Source of the DNA: Microbacterium sp.
Lineage (GTDB): Bacteria; Actinomycetota; Actinomycetes; Actinomycetales; Microbacteriaceae
Direction of reading: 5' to 3'
NCBI GenBank assembly: GCA_031277885.1
Contig: JAITLM010000028.1
Location: 1 to 32,334, forward strand
DNA length: 32,334 bases
The notes below the pieces were generated by a model. The model saw nothing but the letters and a program-made list of their open reading frames with translations. It had not been told where the DNA came from and did no database searches. Below are positions 32,024-32,334 of the stretch, piece by piece (the first letter of the stretch is position 1; every line of letters begins with the position of its first letter). The translations under genes and the position numbers were made by a program.

Positions 32024-32334
32024 ATGACCTCCGGGGAGACTACGACCGTCGGGATGACGCGTCGCCGCCTCCGCACGCGCCGGCGCGGGCTCGCCCTGAG
32101 ACGGATCAGGGCGGTGCTCGCCGGCGGGCTCGTGCTCGGCGTCGGCGCCACCGTGACGCTCGCGAGCTGGAATGACGGGGAGTACGCCACGGGCACGTCC
32201 ACCGCGGGGACGTTCGACGTCGTCGGCGGCATCATCGGCGGGGGCATCTTCCTGAACCCGGGCATCGCGGCGCAGCGCACCTCCTCCGGCCTCGTCCTGC
32301 TCGGCCTGTGGGTCGGCGCGGGCCTGCTGACCCT
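32024..32334 (+). CDS. Second SipW-type signal peptide protein, 3' end missing, permease-like tail
   Basis: About 103 residues are visible; the frame is still open at the window edge. Residues about 1-25 are basic (MTRRRLRTRRRG). Then RAVLAGGLVLGVGATVTLASWNDGEYATGTSTAGTF closely repeats the neighbour's signal (keys VLAGGLVLGVGA, TLA-WND-E-ATGT-TAG-F). After FDV, instead of the polar mature start seen in the neighbour, the frame reads VVGGIIGGGIFLNPGIAAQR followed by a hydrophobic LVLLGLWVGAGLL. This resembles the first helix of APC-superfamily amino acid permeases (GxGIF). Either the protein has an odd second membrane helix or the window edge joins two sequences. No ribosome binding site is obvious; coupling to the gene before is likely. 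Confidence 0.6.
   Translation, partial: MTSGETTTVGMTRRRLRTRRRGLALRRIRAVLAGGLVLGVGATVTLASWNDGEYATGTSTAGTFDVVGGIIGGGIFLNPGIAAQRTSSGLVLLGLWVGAGLLT

Overview
The window looks like chromosomal DNA of a high-GC actinobacterium of the family Microbacteriaceae, most probably Microbacterium. This rests on strong G/C bias at third codon positions, HrcA/CIRCE control of groES, a CBS-type guaB together with guaB3 and guaA, an actinobacterial SURF1, many leaderless promoters and an unusual excess of the hexamer GGATCC. No rRNA, tRNA, CRISPR array, prophage or insertion sequence was seen, and no gene-free stretch exceeds 300 bases (the longest is about 277 bases, 13231-13507).

Layout. 1-3037: the end of a membrane-anchored unknown protein, a reverse-strand class I methyltransferase with a THUMP-like C-terminus, and a four-helix membrane protein. 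3071-4637: groES behind two CIRCE elements, a terminator, a long hairpin, and rarD. 4748-6250: guaB. 6312-8538: a drug-type MFS exporter divergent from its probable TetR repressor, with two operator copies between them. 8615-9235: a VapBC-type toxin-antitoxin pair with a palindrome over its start. 9365-11053: an ABC-F ATPase. 11087-11173: a nested palindromic repeat. 11257-13230: guaB3 and a SURF1-like gene. 13508-18529: a 1673-residue secreted nuclease/5'-nucleotidase with a LALTG sortase signal. 18635-20703: a DUF3817 membrane protein overlapping guaA. 20729-20797: a 30-bp hairpin. 20823-21497: an AlkD-like DNA alkylation repair protein. 21615-23320: a DGPF/YCII protein and an ECF42-type sigma factor behind a matching ECF promoter. 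23392-24345: a Bax1/YccA-family protein. 24433-27471: a glycerophosphodiester phosphodiesterase and a two-gene ABC exporter. 27548-31260: pcrA and a tandem SseB-domain protein. 31397-32334: two proteins with SipW-type signal peptides, the second running off the window with an odd permease-like tail.

How the genes relate. The common theme is guanine nucleotide synthesis: guaB, guaB3 and guaA lie on one strand within 16 kb, separated by unrelated genes. The secreted nuclease/nucleotidase could salvage nucleotides and phosphate outside the cell. The other genes are small self-contained modules with local regulators.

The most informative signals are non-coding. Nine genes have TANNNT exactly six bases before the start codon, which implies leaderless transcripts. 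Terminators share an AAGGCC...GGCCTT core. There are three unusually long intergenic hairpins, an 11-bp-period direct repeat before the SipW-type gene, and self-consistent operators at the TetR/MFS and vapBC loci. The most puzzling coding signal is the apparent join of a SipW-type signal peptide to an APC-permease-like first helix at the right edge. That may be an assembly chimera or a true fusion.
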